A stretch of DNA of 64,000 nucleotides from Solirubrobacterales bacterium. Lineage in GTDB: Bacteria > Actinomycetota > Thermoleophilia > Solirubrobacterales > 70-9. Each line of letters opens with the position of its first letter. The stretch's first letter is position 1. Positions 44,346 through 52,866 of the stretch are shown here, one piece after another. Under the pieces are notes generated by a model. The model was not told the origin of the DNA. It ran no database searches and saw nothing but the letters and a program-made list of their open reading frames with translations. The stretch lies in NCBI GenBank assembly GCA_016712175.1, contig JADJRQ010000001.1, positions 124,001 through 188,000 on the forward strand, given 5' to 3'. A program made the position numbers and the translations under genes.

Positions 44346-45104
44346 TCACGACACGGGCAGGGAGATGATGCTCTTGTTGTTGATCTGAACGAGTTGGCCG
44401 GAGCTGCACATGATCCTGACGGTGGTGGTTCCAGCCGGTACAACGGCCTGGAGGAAAATATTGCCTTCGTCGAACTGTGCGTCCAGTTCGGTACCTCCCG
44501 AATCAACAGTCGAGCCGTTTGCCTGAAGGTCACAATCCAGGCCCGTCTGAGCGTTGGCCGTTCCCGAGACCTTTGCCGTCACGGCGTACTTGTGGGACGG
44601 CACCGTATCCGTGATCACCTGGGTCAGGGCGTTTCCTGCCGGGACGTTCGAGTTCGAATTGCTCCCCGCGAACTGTGATGCGACAACTCCGGCAGGACCG
44701 GTTGCTCCCTTCGCACCGGTCGAACCCTTGGCTCCGGTCGAACCCTTCGGACCGGTATCGCCTTTCGGACCGGCCGGGCCAACGGCGCCGTTAGTGCCGG
44801 GCGCACCCTTGGCGCCCACGGCACCGGTCGCGCCGACGGGACCAGCCGGCCCACCGGTCCTGCTCAAAGCCTTGAGGACTTTCCTGTTCAGCTTGTTCTT
44901 GGTGATCGTCCGGTTCTTGATCTTCTTGCCGGTCACCGCGTTCTTTTTGAGTTGCTTCGCGGTGATCGTGCCTTTCTTGATCTGCTTGCCACTGATCAGG
45001 CCTGAAGCCGCCGTCGCCGTTCCGCCGATGGCGATGAACAGAGCGAGCATCGCGATCAGGGTTGCGGGCTGGACTCTCTTGGTTTTGTCTTTGATCGTGC
45101 TCAT
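44346..45104 (-). CDS. Secreted collagen-like protein 1
   Basis: A 252-residue protein. A signal-like helix ([20 protein letters not shown]), a basic linker ([20 protein letters not shown]), then about 18 Gly-X-Y triplets ([20 protein letters not shown] and on), and a C-terminal domain of about 100 residues. This arrangement is common in Thermoleophilia cell-surface proteins; Pro content is low, so triple-helix stability is uncertain. The ATG at 45104 has a purine-rich RBS. Paralogous to the gene at 45237. Confidence 0.75.
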   Translation of the reverse strand: MSTIKDKTKRVQPATLIAMLALFIAIGGTATAASGLISGKQIKKGTITAKQLKKNAVTGKKIKNRTITKNKLNRKVLKALSRTGGPAGPVGATGAVGAKGAPGTNGAVGPAGPKGDTGPKGSTGAKGSTGAKGATGPAGVVASQFAGSNSNSNVPAGNALTQVITDTVPSHKYAVTAKVSGTANAQTGLDCDLQANGSTVDSGGTELDAQFDEGNIFLQAVVPAGTTTVRIMCSSGQLVQINNKSIISLPVS

Positions 45105-45154
45105 GCTTTCTCCGTTTTCGTTTGATTGATTTGGGTGGATCTGAAAGTAAGAAC

Positions 45155-45190
45155 CACACCGCCCCCTGACTGCCTCTAGGGGGCGGTGTG
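45155..45190. terminator. Hairpin terminator between the collagen-like genes
   Basis: CACACCGCCCCCT (45155-45167), a ten-base loop, and AGGGGGCGGTGTG (45178-45190) form a perfect 13-bp stem. It lies 46 bp after the upstream collagen-like gene and would separate the two transcripts. Confidence 0.75.
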
Positions 45191-45236
45191 TTGTTCAACG
45201 GCGTCCCCAAGTCCTTGCAAGGTGCCGAAGTCCGAG

Positions 45237-45890
45237 TCAGGACGCCTTGATTGCGCTCACTTCGACGCTGTAGGCGCTGTTGACGCCCGACGATTCACAG
45301 GCGACGTCGATGTGAGAGACAGTGGGAGTGTCAGTGACGTGGGTCAACGCGATCACGTTGCGACCGTTCGCTGCCGCAGTCCACGTACCCCCGGCACTTC
45401 CTCCTCCGCCGTTGGTGTTGAGCGAACAATTGACGGTGCCGGCGCCCTGGCTGAAGGCTTGAACGCTCGCGTTGATCACGTACCGCCCGGAGGCCAGGTT
45501 GTTCATGTTGATCACATTCTTTTCCTGGTTCGCAGGAATGTTGTTGATCGAACTGCCGGACGCGTGGTAAGTCGTGATCTGCGTCTCGCCGGGATCGCCC
45601 TTCGGGCCCTGAAGCCCGGTGGCACCCTTGGCGCCAGTCGAGCCCTTGTCACCCTTGGGGCCCTGCGGTCCCTTTGCACCCGCGAGGGCGCCGAAAGTCG
45701 AAGGTGAGATCTTCGCTTTGGTGATCGTCTTGTTCTTGATCTGCTTGGAGGTGATCGTGCCCTTCTTGATCTTCTTGCCATTGATCAGGCCACCGGCTGC
45801 GGCAGCGGTGCCACCGAGCGCGATAAACAGGGCCAGGCCGGCCAGGATGGTCGCGAGACGGGGACGTTTCATGTTGCGGATGTAATTCAT
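45237..45890 (-). CDS. Secreted collagen-like protein 2
   Basis: A 217-residue paralog of the preceding gene product. Signal-like helix ATILAGLALFIALGGTAAAA, linker GKKIKKGTITSKQIKNKTIT, a shorter Gly-X-Y tract ([20 protein letters not shown]), and a C-terminal domain with one Cys pair. ATG 45890 (MNYIRNMKRP) is chosen over the frame to 46118 because GAGGAG precedes it and the paralog starts there. Confidence 0.78.
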   Translation of the reverse strand: MNYIRNMKRPRLATILAGLALFIALGGTAAAAGGLINGKKIKKGTITSKQIKNKTITKAKISPSTFGALAGAKGPQGPKGDKGSTGAKGATGLQGPKGDPGETQITTYHASGSSINNIPANQEKNVINMNNLASGRYVINASVQAFSQGAGTVNCSLNTNGGGGSAGGTWTAAANGRNVIALTHVTDTPTVSHIDVACESSGVNSAYSVEVSAIKAS

Positions 45891-46158
45891 GTTGTTGGTT
45901 CTCCTCTGTGACGTTTTGGATTTCGTTCTTGGTGTCGTGTGCCGGGCCACCAGGGCCGTGGCAAATTCGGTCCAGCCACTGAAGGAGCGGGAGATTCCCA
46001 ACTCGTTCTTCAGCTCTCCACGAAACGACCCTTCGATGGAATCGATGTCGCAGTGGATGTCGATTGACTGTGCGTTGTTCATGGGCATCACTTTGCCCGG
46101 GTTCATAGGGTTTTTCATGGGGGTGGACCCCCCTGTCTTCCCCCCTTGGGGGGTGGAA

Positions 46159-46322
46159 GTGGCACCCGGGAACTGCCTGAGCAGCGCCTGGCTTCGTCGA
46201 CGCCCGGGAATATCAGCTCAGGTACAACAGTACGATCGCGGATATTCCCGGGCTTTGCTCCTTGCCAGCCGCTCGCAGGCAGTCCCCGTGCACCACTTGC
46301 GGGAGCCCCGTGAAGGCCGAGC
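46159..46322 (-). repeat. Long structured dispersed repeat, copy C (divergent, with inserted hairpin)
   Basis: Reverse-strand homolog of 2138-2323 and 11771-11955. The arms 46265-46300 and 46161-46191 pair. Their middle differs from copies A/B on both sides: ACTGCCTG (46276-46283) pairs with CAGGCAGT (46172-46179), where copy B has ACGTCTGG against CCAGGTCGT. The apex is replaced by CCCGGGAATATC (46203-46214) and GATATTCCCGGG (46241-46252). It lies downstream of the LuxR gene in the same orientation. Confidence 0.75.
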
Positions 46323-46335
46323 GCCTAAAGCCAGC

Positions 46336-46378
46336 GAAACCACGAAAGTCAGTCGTTATTACTGACTTTCGTGGTCTC
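46336..46378. repeat. Perfect hairpin next to repeat copy C
   Basis: CCACGAAAGTCAGT (46340-46353), loop CGTTATT, ACTGACTTTCGTGG (46361-46374): a 14-bp perfect stem extended by one A-T pair, a mismatch and two more pairs. No T-run on either side. It lies in a gene-free stretch. Confidence 0.65.
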
Positions 46379-46405
46379 GGCGCCCTCCGAGGCTGGCATT
46401 ACCCC

Positions 46406-46461
46406 GGGTGAATGCGAAAACTTCGGCATTTGCAACAAGATCGCCATCACCTCGCTGTATG
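46406..46461 (+). repeat. AATGCGAAAACTTCGGCATT element, copy C3
   Basis: Identical over 33 bp to 11702-11734, then CGCCATCACCTC and GTATGG shared. Relative to its neighbouring long repeat the orientation is opposite to that at 11702. Confidence 0.65.
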
Positions 46462-46491
46462 GAGCGTGCGGTCCGCCACCCTGGGCTCAGT

Positions 46492-46593
46492 GCGGGGTAC
46501 GGAGGTGCCTCCGGAGGGCTGGCGACCGAGGCGATCCCACAATTCACCCCGATCAGGGGAGCGTTCCCCGGAGGAGGTACCTCCGTACCCCGC
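46492..46593. repeat. Element bounded by 18-bp inverted repeats, copy C2
   Basis: GCGGGGTACGGAGGTGCC (46492-46509) and GGTACCTCCGTACCCCGC (46576-46593) pair with one G-T. The sequence is the reverse counterpart of 1964-2068. It ends 7 bp before the stop of the LuxR gene. The 710-bp gap 45891-46600 holds this element, 46406-46461, 46336-46378, copy C and the 5' leader of the collagen-like gene. Confidence 0.75.
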
Positions 46594-46600
46594 GCCCAGC

Positions 46601-49411
46601 CTACAAGGCGCCTTCTAGTTCACGCCGGGAGCCGATTCCGAGCTTCGAATAGACCCTCGTCAAGTGGTTCTCCACCGTTTTCGGGGTCACGAAGAGTTCG
46701 TCGGCGATTTCCCGGTTCGTCTTGCCTGATGCCGCGAACTCGGCGACTCGCCGTTCCGAAGCCGTCAGTTCATCGAAGCTGAGGCGCTTCGGGGCGGCGC
46801 CGGCAATCTCCAGCTCAGTGGCGGCCGCCTCCGCGACCCGGCGCGCACCTCCGGCCATCGCCAGATCCAGACCCGCCTCGAGTTGCCCAGTTCCGTCGGA
46901 CTTTCGCCCGGCGCGCAACAGGGCGATTCCGAAGTCGACCCTTGCCCTGGCTTCTTCGATCTTGAGCTCGGATTTCGCCAGGGTCTCGACCGCTTCTTCG
47001 AGACGTTCGGCCCGGAGCTTGGGCTTGCCAGCCAGACCGTGAGCCCGCTGAGCTGTCCCCATCGCGCCGGGTCTCCCCCACCCATTCGCCCAGGCGAGAT
47101 GTTCTTCGGCCAGCGCTTCGGCTTCTTCGCTGTACCCCATCGTCCTGGCAATCGTCCTGGCGAGCAGGGCCCGCCAGGAGAGCGCTTTCATCCCGCCGCG
47201 TTGCTGCTCGTCCTCCTGCATCGGGGCGACGTCGGCCCGGACCGCATCGAGGTTGCCCTGGATCTCATGAAGGATTGCCCTGCCCCAGGGCACCCAGCGC
47301 AGTACGGTCGGACCACCGGGGCTGTGCTCGATCCCGGCATCGATCATCACCTGCTCGGCTTCGTCGGTCTTCCCCTGTTCCGCCAGCGCCCTGATCGTGA
47401 AGGACGCGTTCACCGGGACCATGATCGGAGCAACGCCACCGGCGGCGGACTGGCGTGCGTCTGCTTCTGCATCGACAAGTCGACCCTGATTGATTGCCAG
47501 TACCGCCCGGCTCCCGAGCACCCCCGCCCGGCCGAACGCGGAACCCCGGCGCACACTGTCGGCCAGCGCCTGCTCGATCGAGACGGCGACCTCGCCAAAG
47601 GCCTCGACCGTCAGCAGCGCGTAGATCGCCATGTACCAGCCGAGTGCTTCAGAAGTGTCCTCACTGATCATGCGGCCGTTACCCAAAGCCCGCTTCGCCA
47701 ACTCCTCTACCTGGTCAGGGTGGGCGTCGCCCTGATGGAGCTCTTGGGAAAGCAGCGCCAGAATGAGCCGTTCGGCGGCAGTATCGCCGGGTAACCGGAG
47801 GTGACGCTTGAGGTCAAGGCCGGAGTCGCCGCCGGTCAACCACCCGAGGGTCGCCAGATCAGCTTCGAGCTGGAGAGCGGCATCACTGTCGCTGTCACCC
47901 AGTTCGGCGAGCGACACGCTCGTCAGCTCGCGCGCACGTTCCATGCCGCCGCTGGCGAAAGCCGCGAAGCCCCGGTCGCGTTGCGCGGCGACACGAAGTT
48001 CGGGGTCTTTGAGACCTTCGAGGGCCTGGTCGATCCGTGCGATCCCCTCGGGGAAACGTCCGGCGCGGATCTCCGCCTTGCCCAGTTCGGCCACTACTTG
48101 AGGACGGGCTTCTGCCGGTGGCGGCTCGGCGAGGGCGCGCTCCAGGTGGACCACCGCCGTGGCCGGAGTGCCAGTTCGCCAGGCGCGGTCCGCGGTGCGT
48201 CGCAGCAGTTCGACCAGATCCGCATCACCGGCCGGGTCGGAGTTGAGGGCGTGCACGGTGGTTTCATCGTCGGTCGCACCCTCCTTCCTCAGGGTTTCGA
48301 AAGCGAGCCGGTGGTAGGCACTCTGGGCGGACGGCTGGATGTCCTCGGCGATCGCGGCCCGGACCAGCGGATGCGCTACCCGCAGCCGACGCCCGCTCTC
48401 GAGGATTCCGGCCGCCACCAGCTTGTCGACCGCTCTTGCTCCCTCATCGGGATCGACCCCGGCAATGGCCACGGCATGCCGCAGTTCGCCTTCGCCGCCG
48501 AGGATCGCCAGGGCCTGGGCCAGCCGGCGACTGTCGTCCCCGAGTGCACCGAGCCGCATCAGAAGCGATCTCCGGACGGCCATCGGTCCAGCGTCGAAGA
48601 CCTGGTTCGGCGAGAGCTCATCGAGACTCGCATGCGATTCCGAAAGCTCGTTCACGAGTTCGGTGATGAAGAACGGGTTGCCGCCGCTCGCCTCTGAAAA
48701 CGCTGTGATCAGTTCAGGAGAGGCGGCCGTGCCAGGAAAGGAATAACTCAGGATTTCGCCGATCGCAGCGCCGGTAAGGGGTTTCGGCCTGAGCATCACC
48801 GCGCCCGCGTCAAGGAAGACGGGGCTCAGCGTGCGGGCCAGCGACTCCGGTTCGTCGTCGCGCACTCCGGCCAGCAGCGCGATGGGGTGACCTTCCACCC
48901 TTCGTGCCAGATAGCCACTGGCGATGAGGGAAGCTCCGTCACCCCAATGGGCGTCATCGAAAACCGCGATGACCGGCCCGGATTCGGCAAGGTTGGCCAT
49001 CAACCAGTAGAGGCCGTGGAGGATGTTCTCGGACTGATCCCGGCCCGGCCCGGCATCGGCCGGCGGGTCCGCAAAGCCAAGGACGGCGGCAGCCGGTGCG
49101 GCCGGCCCGGCAAGCAGGTCTTTCCGCTCAGCTTCGGTGGCGCCGATAAGAGCTTCCTCCAGCATCTGGCGCACGACGCCGTATTCGATCTGACGCTCAA
49201 GGACTCCGCCCCGGCCGTAAACGACACGCATTCCCCGCTCCCGCCCCATGTCCATGGCTTTTCGAAGCAGGGTGGTCTTGCCGATACCGGCTGGGCCTTC
49301 CACAACGAGCAGCGACCCGCTACCGGACACCGCACGGTCCAGTTGCTCCCCGATGACGACAGTCTCGGATTCCAGTTCAAGCAACGCATGACTGTTCGGA
49401 TCCATGCTCAC
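46601..49411 (-). CDS. LuxR-family ATP-binding transcriptional regulator (LAL type)
   Basis: A 936-residue regulator. Walker A GPAGIGKTTLLRKA near residue 40, Walker B VIAVFDDAHWGDG near 150, a helical repeat region in the middle, and a C-terminal LuxR HTH (LTASERRVAEFAASGKTNRE, IADELFVTPKTVENHL). This is the large MalT/LAL layout; such proteins bind ATP and an unknown ligand. Start is GTG 49411 or ATG 49405. Divergent from the TetR gene. Confidence 0.87.
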   Translation of the reverse strand: MSMDPNSHALLELESETVVIGEQLDRAVSGSGSLLVVEGPAGIGKTTLLRKAMDMGRERGMRVVYGRGGVLERQIEYGVVRQMLEEALIGATEAERKDLLAGPAAPAAAVLGFADPPADAGPGRDQSENILHGLYWLMANLAESGPVIAVFDDAHWGDGASLIASGYLARRVEGHPIALLAGVRDDEPESLARTLSPVFLDAGAVMLRPKPLTGAAIGEILSYSFPGTAASPELITAFSEASGGNPFFITELVNELSESHASLDELSPNQVFDAGPMAVRRSLLMRLGALGDDSRRLAQALAILGGEGELRHAVAIAGVDPDEGARAVDKLVAAGILESGRRLRVAHPLVRAAIAEDIQPSAQSAYHRLAFETLRKEGATDDETTVHALNSDPAGDADLVELLRRTADRAWRTGTPATAVVHLERALAEPPPAEARPQVVAELGKAEIRAGRFPEGIARIDQALEGLKDPELRVAAQRDRGFAAFASGGMERARELTSVSLAELGDSDSDAALQLEADLATLGWLTGGDSGLDLKRHLRLPGDTAAERLILALLSQELHQGDAHPDQVEELAKRALGNGRMISEDTSEALGWYMAIYALLTVEAFGEVAVSIEQALADSVRRGSAFGRAGVLGSRAVLAINQGRLVDAEADARQSAAGGVAPIMVPVNASFTIRALAEQGKTDEAEQVMIDAGIEHSPGGPTVLRWVPWGRAILHEIQGNLDAVRADVAPMQEDEQQRGGMKALSWRALLARTIARTMGYSEEAEALAEEHLAWANGWGRPGAMGTAQRAHGLAGKPKLRAERLEEAVETLAKSELKIEEARARVDFGIALLRAGRKSDGTGQLEAGLDLAMAGGARRVAEAAATELEIAGAAPKRLSFDELTASERRVAEFAASGKTNREIADELFVTPKTVENHLTRVYSKLGIGSRRELEGAL

Positions 49412-49475
49412 CTATTCTATGGGGATAGGTTTAGTGACTCATGCATGTTGGTACGGATACCAGAGAGATGATTAC

Positions 49476-50177
49476 TTGACACGGCTAGCAGAGGGAAGAG
49501 ACACTCACCTGGAACCATCGGAGATCGCAGCGGAGACGCTGCGGCTGTTCGATGAGGGCCACGACCCGAGCATTCGTCAGCTTGCAAAGCGGCTGAACGT
49601 CACCCCCTCCGCGATCTACCATCACTTCGAGTCCCGCGCGGAGATTGTCCAGGCAGCGGCCGAACTCGTCTGGCAGGAAATCCTCGGCGGTATCTTCGAT
49701 CGCACCGGAGACCCGTTCACCGCCGACCCGGTCGATGTCCTGACTTCGGCCGGCGAAGCCACCCGGAGTGCCTTCAACCGCCACTACGCGATTGCCCCCT
49801 ACATGGCGGCCACGCCGGCTTCGGACGACCTCTCCGCCGGAACGCTGGCCATCGTCGCGAACGTGTTCGAGCGCTTTGGACTGAAGGGCCAGGACGCGGC
49901 GGAGGCGTTCCACGCGTACTCATCTTTCACCTTCGGCACCGCGCTTTTCAACGCCAACAGGACTGCGGCCAACGCCGAATTGAACATTTCGACCGTCGAG
50001 AGCGACCGGCTGGAACGGTTCCGATCAGAAGTCGAGCCCGAAGTGGCCCAGCTTTCTTCGGTCGAGACCCGAACGGCAATCGACGGCGTGATGGACCTCT
50101 CGATGGTCGACCCCGAACGCGACGAAGAACTTTTCGCCAAGGGTTTGCGCCGTTTGATTGAGGGCATGCGGCCCTGA
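49476..50177 (+). CDS. TetR/AcrR-family regulator
   Basis: A 233-residue protein. HTH DPSIRQLAKRLNVTPSAIYH followed by HFESRAEIVQAAAELVWQEI. TTG 49476 with AGAGAGA upstream is chosen; the frame opens at 49404, which would overlap the divergent LuxR start. An inverted repeat CCTAT...ATAGG (49411-49429) lies in the shared promoter. Followed by an enoyl-CoA hydratase 22 bp later. Confidence 0.78.
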   Translation: MTRLAEGRDTHLEPSEIAAETLRLFDEGHDPSIRQLAKRLNVTPSAIYHHFESRAEIVQAAAELVWQEILGGIFDRTGDPFTADPVDVLTSAGEATRSAFNRHYAIAPYMAATPASDDLSAGTLAIVANVFERFGLKGQDAAEAFHAYSSFTFGTALFNANRTAANAELNISTVESDRLERFRSEVEPEVAQLSSVETRTAIDGVMDLSMVDPERDEELFAKGLRRLIEGMRP

Positions 50178-50199
50178 GCCTCGCTGCTACCTTCGTGGC

Positions 50200-50973
50200 A
50201 TGGAATTGATCCGAACCACCACAGACGGCCCGCTGACGACCGTGACGATCGACAGCCCGCCGCTCAACCTGTTCGACGCGAAATTGATCGGCGAGTTCAG
50301 GGAAACGATCGCCGCGATTCAGGCTGACCCCCCACGAGCGCTGTTGATCCGGGCCGAAGGAAAAGTCGTTTCCGGCGGCGTCAACGTGGAGGAGTTCAAG
50401 GACCTCAGCCCGGCTGAGGGTTCTGCCCTCTGGACCGACCTTCTCGGGTTGATCGAAAGCATCGAGACCCTGCCGTTGCCCGTGATCTTCTCCGCCCACG
50501 GTCTCACCCTCACCGCCGCGTTCGAACTCTCGCTCGCCTGCGACATCATCATCGCCGGAGAATCAGCGAAGTTCGGCCTGGTCGAGATCGTGGTCGGGCT
50601 GACGCCATCGATGGGCGGTCCTCAGCGGCTGGCCGAACGAGCCGGCACGGGCCGGGCCAAGCAGCTGGTCATGACCGGCGGCCTCTTCGACGCGGCCACC
50701 CTGGAGCATTGGAACGTAGTCAACATCGTGGTCCCCGACGAGGAACTCGAAACGAGCGCCGCCAAGCTGGCCACCCGGCTTGCCAACGGACCGACCAGGG
50801 CCCACGCCATGACCAAACGGATCCTCAGGGGATACGTCGAAGGCGGGGTGCCTGCCGCCGACCGGATAACCCGGCGCGAAGCGGCCGGCCTCTTCGGCAC
50901 CGAGGACCTTCAGAATGCCGTCGAAACCTTCCTCACCGAGGGTCCGGGCAATGCCAGGTTCGAAGGCAGATAG
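50200..50973 (+). CDS. Enoyl-CoA hydratase/isomerase family protein
   Basis: A 257-residue crotonase. Oxyanion segment VVSGGVNVEEFK, AHGLTLTAAFELSLACDIII with one catalytic-position Glu, and KFGLVEIVVGLTPSMGGPQR with the second region. Both acidic positions of hydratases look at least partly kept. ATG 50200 is preferred over 50158. Substrate unknown. Downstream of the TetR gene, which may regulate it. Confidence 0.85.
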   Translation: MELIRTTTDGPLTTVTIDSPPLNLFDAKLIGEFRETIAAIQADPPRALLIRAEGKVVSGGVNVEEFKDLSPAEGSALWTDLLGLIESIETLPLPVIFSAHGLTLTAAFELSLACDIIIAGESAKFGLVEIVVGLTPSMGGPQRLAERAGTGRAKQLVMTGGLFDAATLEHWNVVNIVVPDEELETSAAKLATRLANGPTRAHAMTKRILRGYVEGGVPAADRITRREAAGLFGTEDLQNAVETFLTEGPGNARFEGR

Positions 50974-51014
50974 CAGATAGTTAAGATGATTCACCCCAAC
51001 CCGGACGGAGAAAC

Positions 51015-51464
51015 GTGAAAAGAGTCTCAATCCTCATGATGCTGCTCATCGCCTCGATGGCCGTAGTAGTGATCGGCTGTGGAAGCAGCGACAGCAGCAG
51101 CAGCGATGCTCCGGCCAAGGACGAATACATCGCCTCGGCCGACAAGATCTGCACCGACAGCGACACCGAGATCTCGGCCATGGGCTCGCAGCTCGACCAG
51201 AACGCCACGCAGGAGGATACCCTTGCACTCGTCAAGTCAGACCTGATTCCGGCACTCCAGCAACGCGCCAAGGACCTCGAAGCACTTCCGCGACCCGCGG
51301 GAGACGAAGACACCCTCGGGACCTATACCCAGTCGCTGAACGACGCCGTCTCGACTCTGGCGAATGACCCCGAGTCGATCTTCGGCGGTGTCAATCCGTT
51401 CGAGGAGTCAAACAAACTGGCCACGGAATACGGCCTGAAGGCCTGTAGCAACACGGGCGCCTGA
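51015..51464 (+). CDS. Small secreted lipoprotein
   Basis: A 149-residue protein with a lipobox (LLIASMAVVVIGCGSSDS; Cys near 22), a Ser-rich linker, and a helical body (KDEYIASADKICTDSDTEIS). GTG start. One extra Cys pair is possible (KICTD, KACSN). No function recognised. Ends 24 bp before the perfect hairpin at 51488. Confidence 0.7.
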   Translation: MKRVSILMMLLIASMAVVVIGCGSSDSSSSDAPAKDEYIASADKICTDSDTEISAMGSQLDQNATQEDTLALVKSDLIPALQQRAKDLEALPRPAGDEDTLGTYTQSLNDAVSTLANDPESIFGGVNPFEESNKLATEYGLKACSNTGA

Positions 51465-51487
51465 GCCAGTCCGTTTCGCTTCAAGCG

Positions 51488-51536
51488 GGGCCGGGTGCGT
51501 TTTCTACGCCATAGGCGTAGAAAACGCACCCGGCCC
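51488..51536. terminator. Perfect 23-bp inverted repeat between convergent genes
   Basis: Bases 51488-51510 are exactly complementary to 51514-51536 with a three-base ATA between. Inner part: CTACGCC-ATA-GGCGTAG. It sits 24 bp after the lipoprotein gene and 10 bp from the end of the convergent desaturase. A shared terminator is likely, but no T-run flanks it. Confidence 0.75.
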
Positions 51537-51545
51537 TGATGATTC

Positions 51546-52786
51546 CTAGGCCTTCTCGGGCACGTACGGCCCTGGCTTCGGCTTGTGCTCTCCACCGGGG
51601 AAGGCGAGGCGCAGGATGGTCTTCTGGACCATCGACCACTGCTGGAAGAACGGGCCGGTGTTGTACGGCAAGCCGTACCGCTCGCAAACGTCTTTGACCC
51701 GTGGCGCGATCTCGGCATAGCGGCTGCTCGGCATGTCCGGGAAGAGGTGATGCTCGACCTGGAAGCTGAGGTTGCCGCTGGCGATGTGGAACATCGGGTT
51801 GCCGTCGATGTTGGCCGCACCGGCAAGCTGCCTCACGTACCAGGCGCCGCGTGATTCATCGACCACTTCTTCCTGGGAGAAGACGTAGGTCTGGTCCGGA
51901 AAGTGGCCACAGAAGATGATCGCGTTCGACCAGAAGTTCCGAACGATGTTGGACGTAAAGTTGGCGGTTGCGGTGCTCTTGAACGCTTTGCGCCCGGCCT
52001 CTGCCGCATCCGCAATCGCCTTGCTGCGCTGCTTCTTCTTGAGCTTTCCGGTCACAGCACTGATCGCCAGGCTGCCGGCAACGTTGGCGGCAGCACTGAC
52101 CGCGGGCCAGGCGATGTAGTCCTTGACGACCTGGCTCTTCGCCTTGCCGGCGATTCCCTTGAGTTCGTGACGGACTTCGTCCATCGGCTTCTCGCCCTTG
52201 CGGATCGCGTCGAGGTCGAGGTCGTGCAGGGCAACGCCCCACTCGAAGAAAGCCATCAGCAGGAGGTTGTAGATCGGCTGGCCGAGGTAGACGGGATGCC
52301 ACTTCTGGTCCGGGTCGATCCGCATGATCTCGTAGCCGAGGTCCTTGTCCTTGCCACGGATGTTGGTGTAGGTGTGGTGGACGTAGTTGTGGGAGTGCTT
52401 CCAGGCTTCCGAGGTGGAGGCCGTGTCCCAGTCCCAGGTGGTCGAATGGATCTGCGGATCGTTCATCCAGTCCCACTGGCCGTGGAGAACGTTGTGTCCG
52501 ATCTCCATGTTTTCGAGGATCTTGGCGGCAGAGCCGGCTGCTGTGCCGGCGATCCAGGCACCGCGATTCGGCGCCGCGAGGAGCAGGACACGACTGAGGA
52601 CGGCGAGACGGCGGTGCATCTCGATCATGCTCTGGATGTATTGGCGGTCGCGTTCACCAAGATCGGCGTAGACCTCGTCGTGGATCGTGTCGAACTCGTT
52701 GGCCAGCTCTTCCAGCTGTGCCTCGCTCAGATGGGCGAGCGGACTCGCGGACGGCCACCTTTTTTGGGTGCTGGGCCAGGGTTCAT
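51546..52786 (-). CDS. Membrane fatty acid desaturase (DesA3-like), possible A6 frameshift
   Basis: About 412 residues if joined. Histidine boxes GHNVLHGQWD, HSHNYVHHTYTN and QVEHHLFPD mark a membrane acyl desaturase with the H-H-E/D pattern. The continuous frame is 51546-52628, but good homology-like sequence (HLSEAQLEELANEFDTIHDE) extends upstream in frame with no start. ATG 52786, behind GGAGAG, opens a different frame (MNPGPAPKK), and the two meet at AAAAAA (plus strand 52760-52765); a -1 slip or one extra A joins them. It lies 80 bp after the reductase gene, its probable electron donor. Confidence 0.85.
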
Positions 52787-52866
52787 GGAACTCTCCGTGG
52801 TTTCGGCTTCACCGCGCGAAGCGGGATCAAGACGTCAGGACCTGATTCTCTTGTCCTGGAAGTTGT

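Noticed and set aside
46159..46593. A CRISPR array in the repeat-rich gap
   Set aside because: The repeats are inverted, of different types, and not regularly spaced with spacers; no cas gene is near.
46883..48697. Two long plus-strand frames inside the LuxR region
   Set aside because: They mirror the LuxR ATPase gene, which has Walker and HTH motifs.
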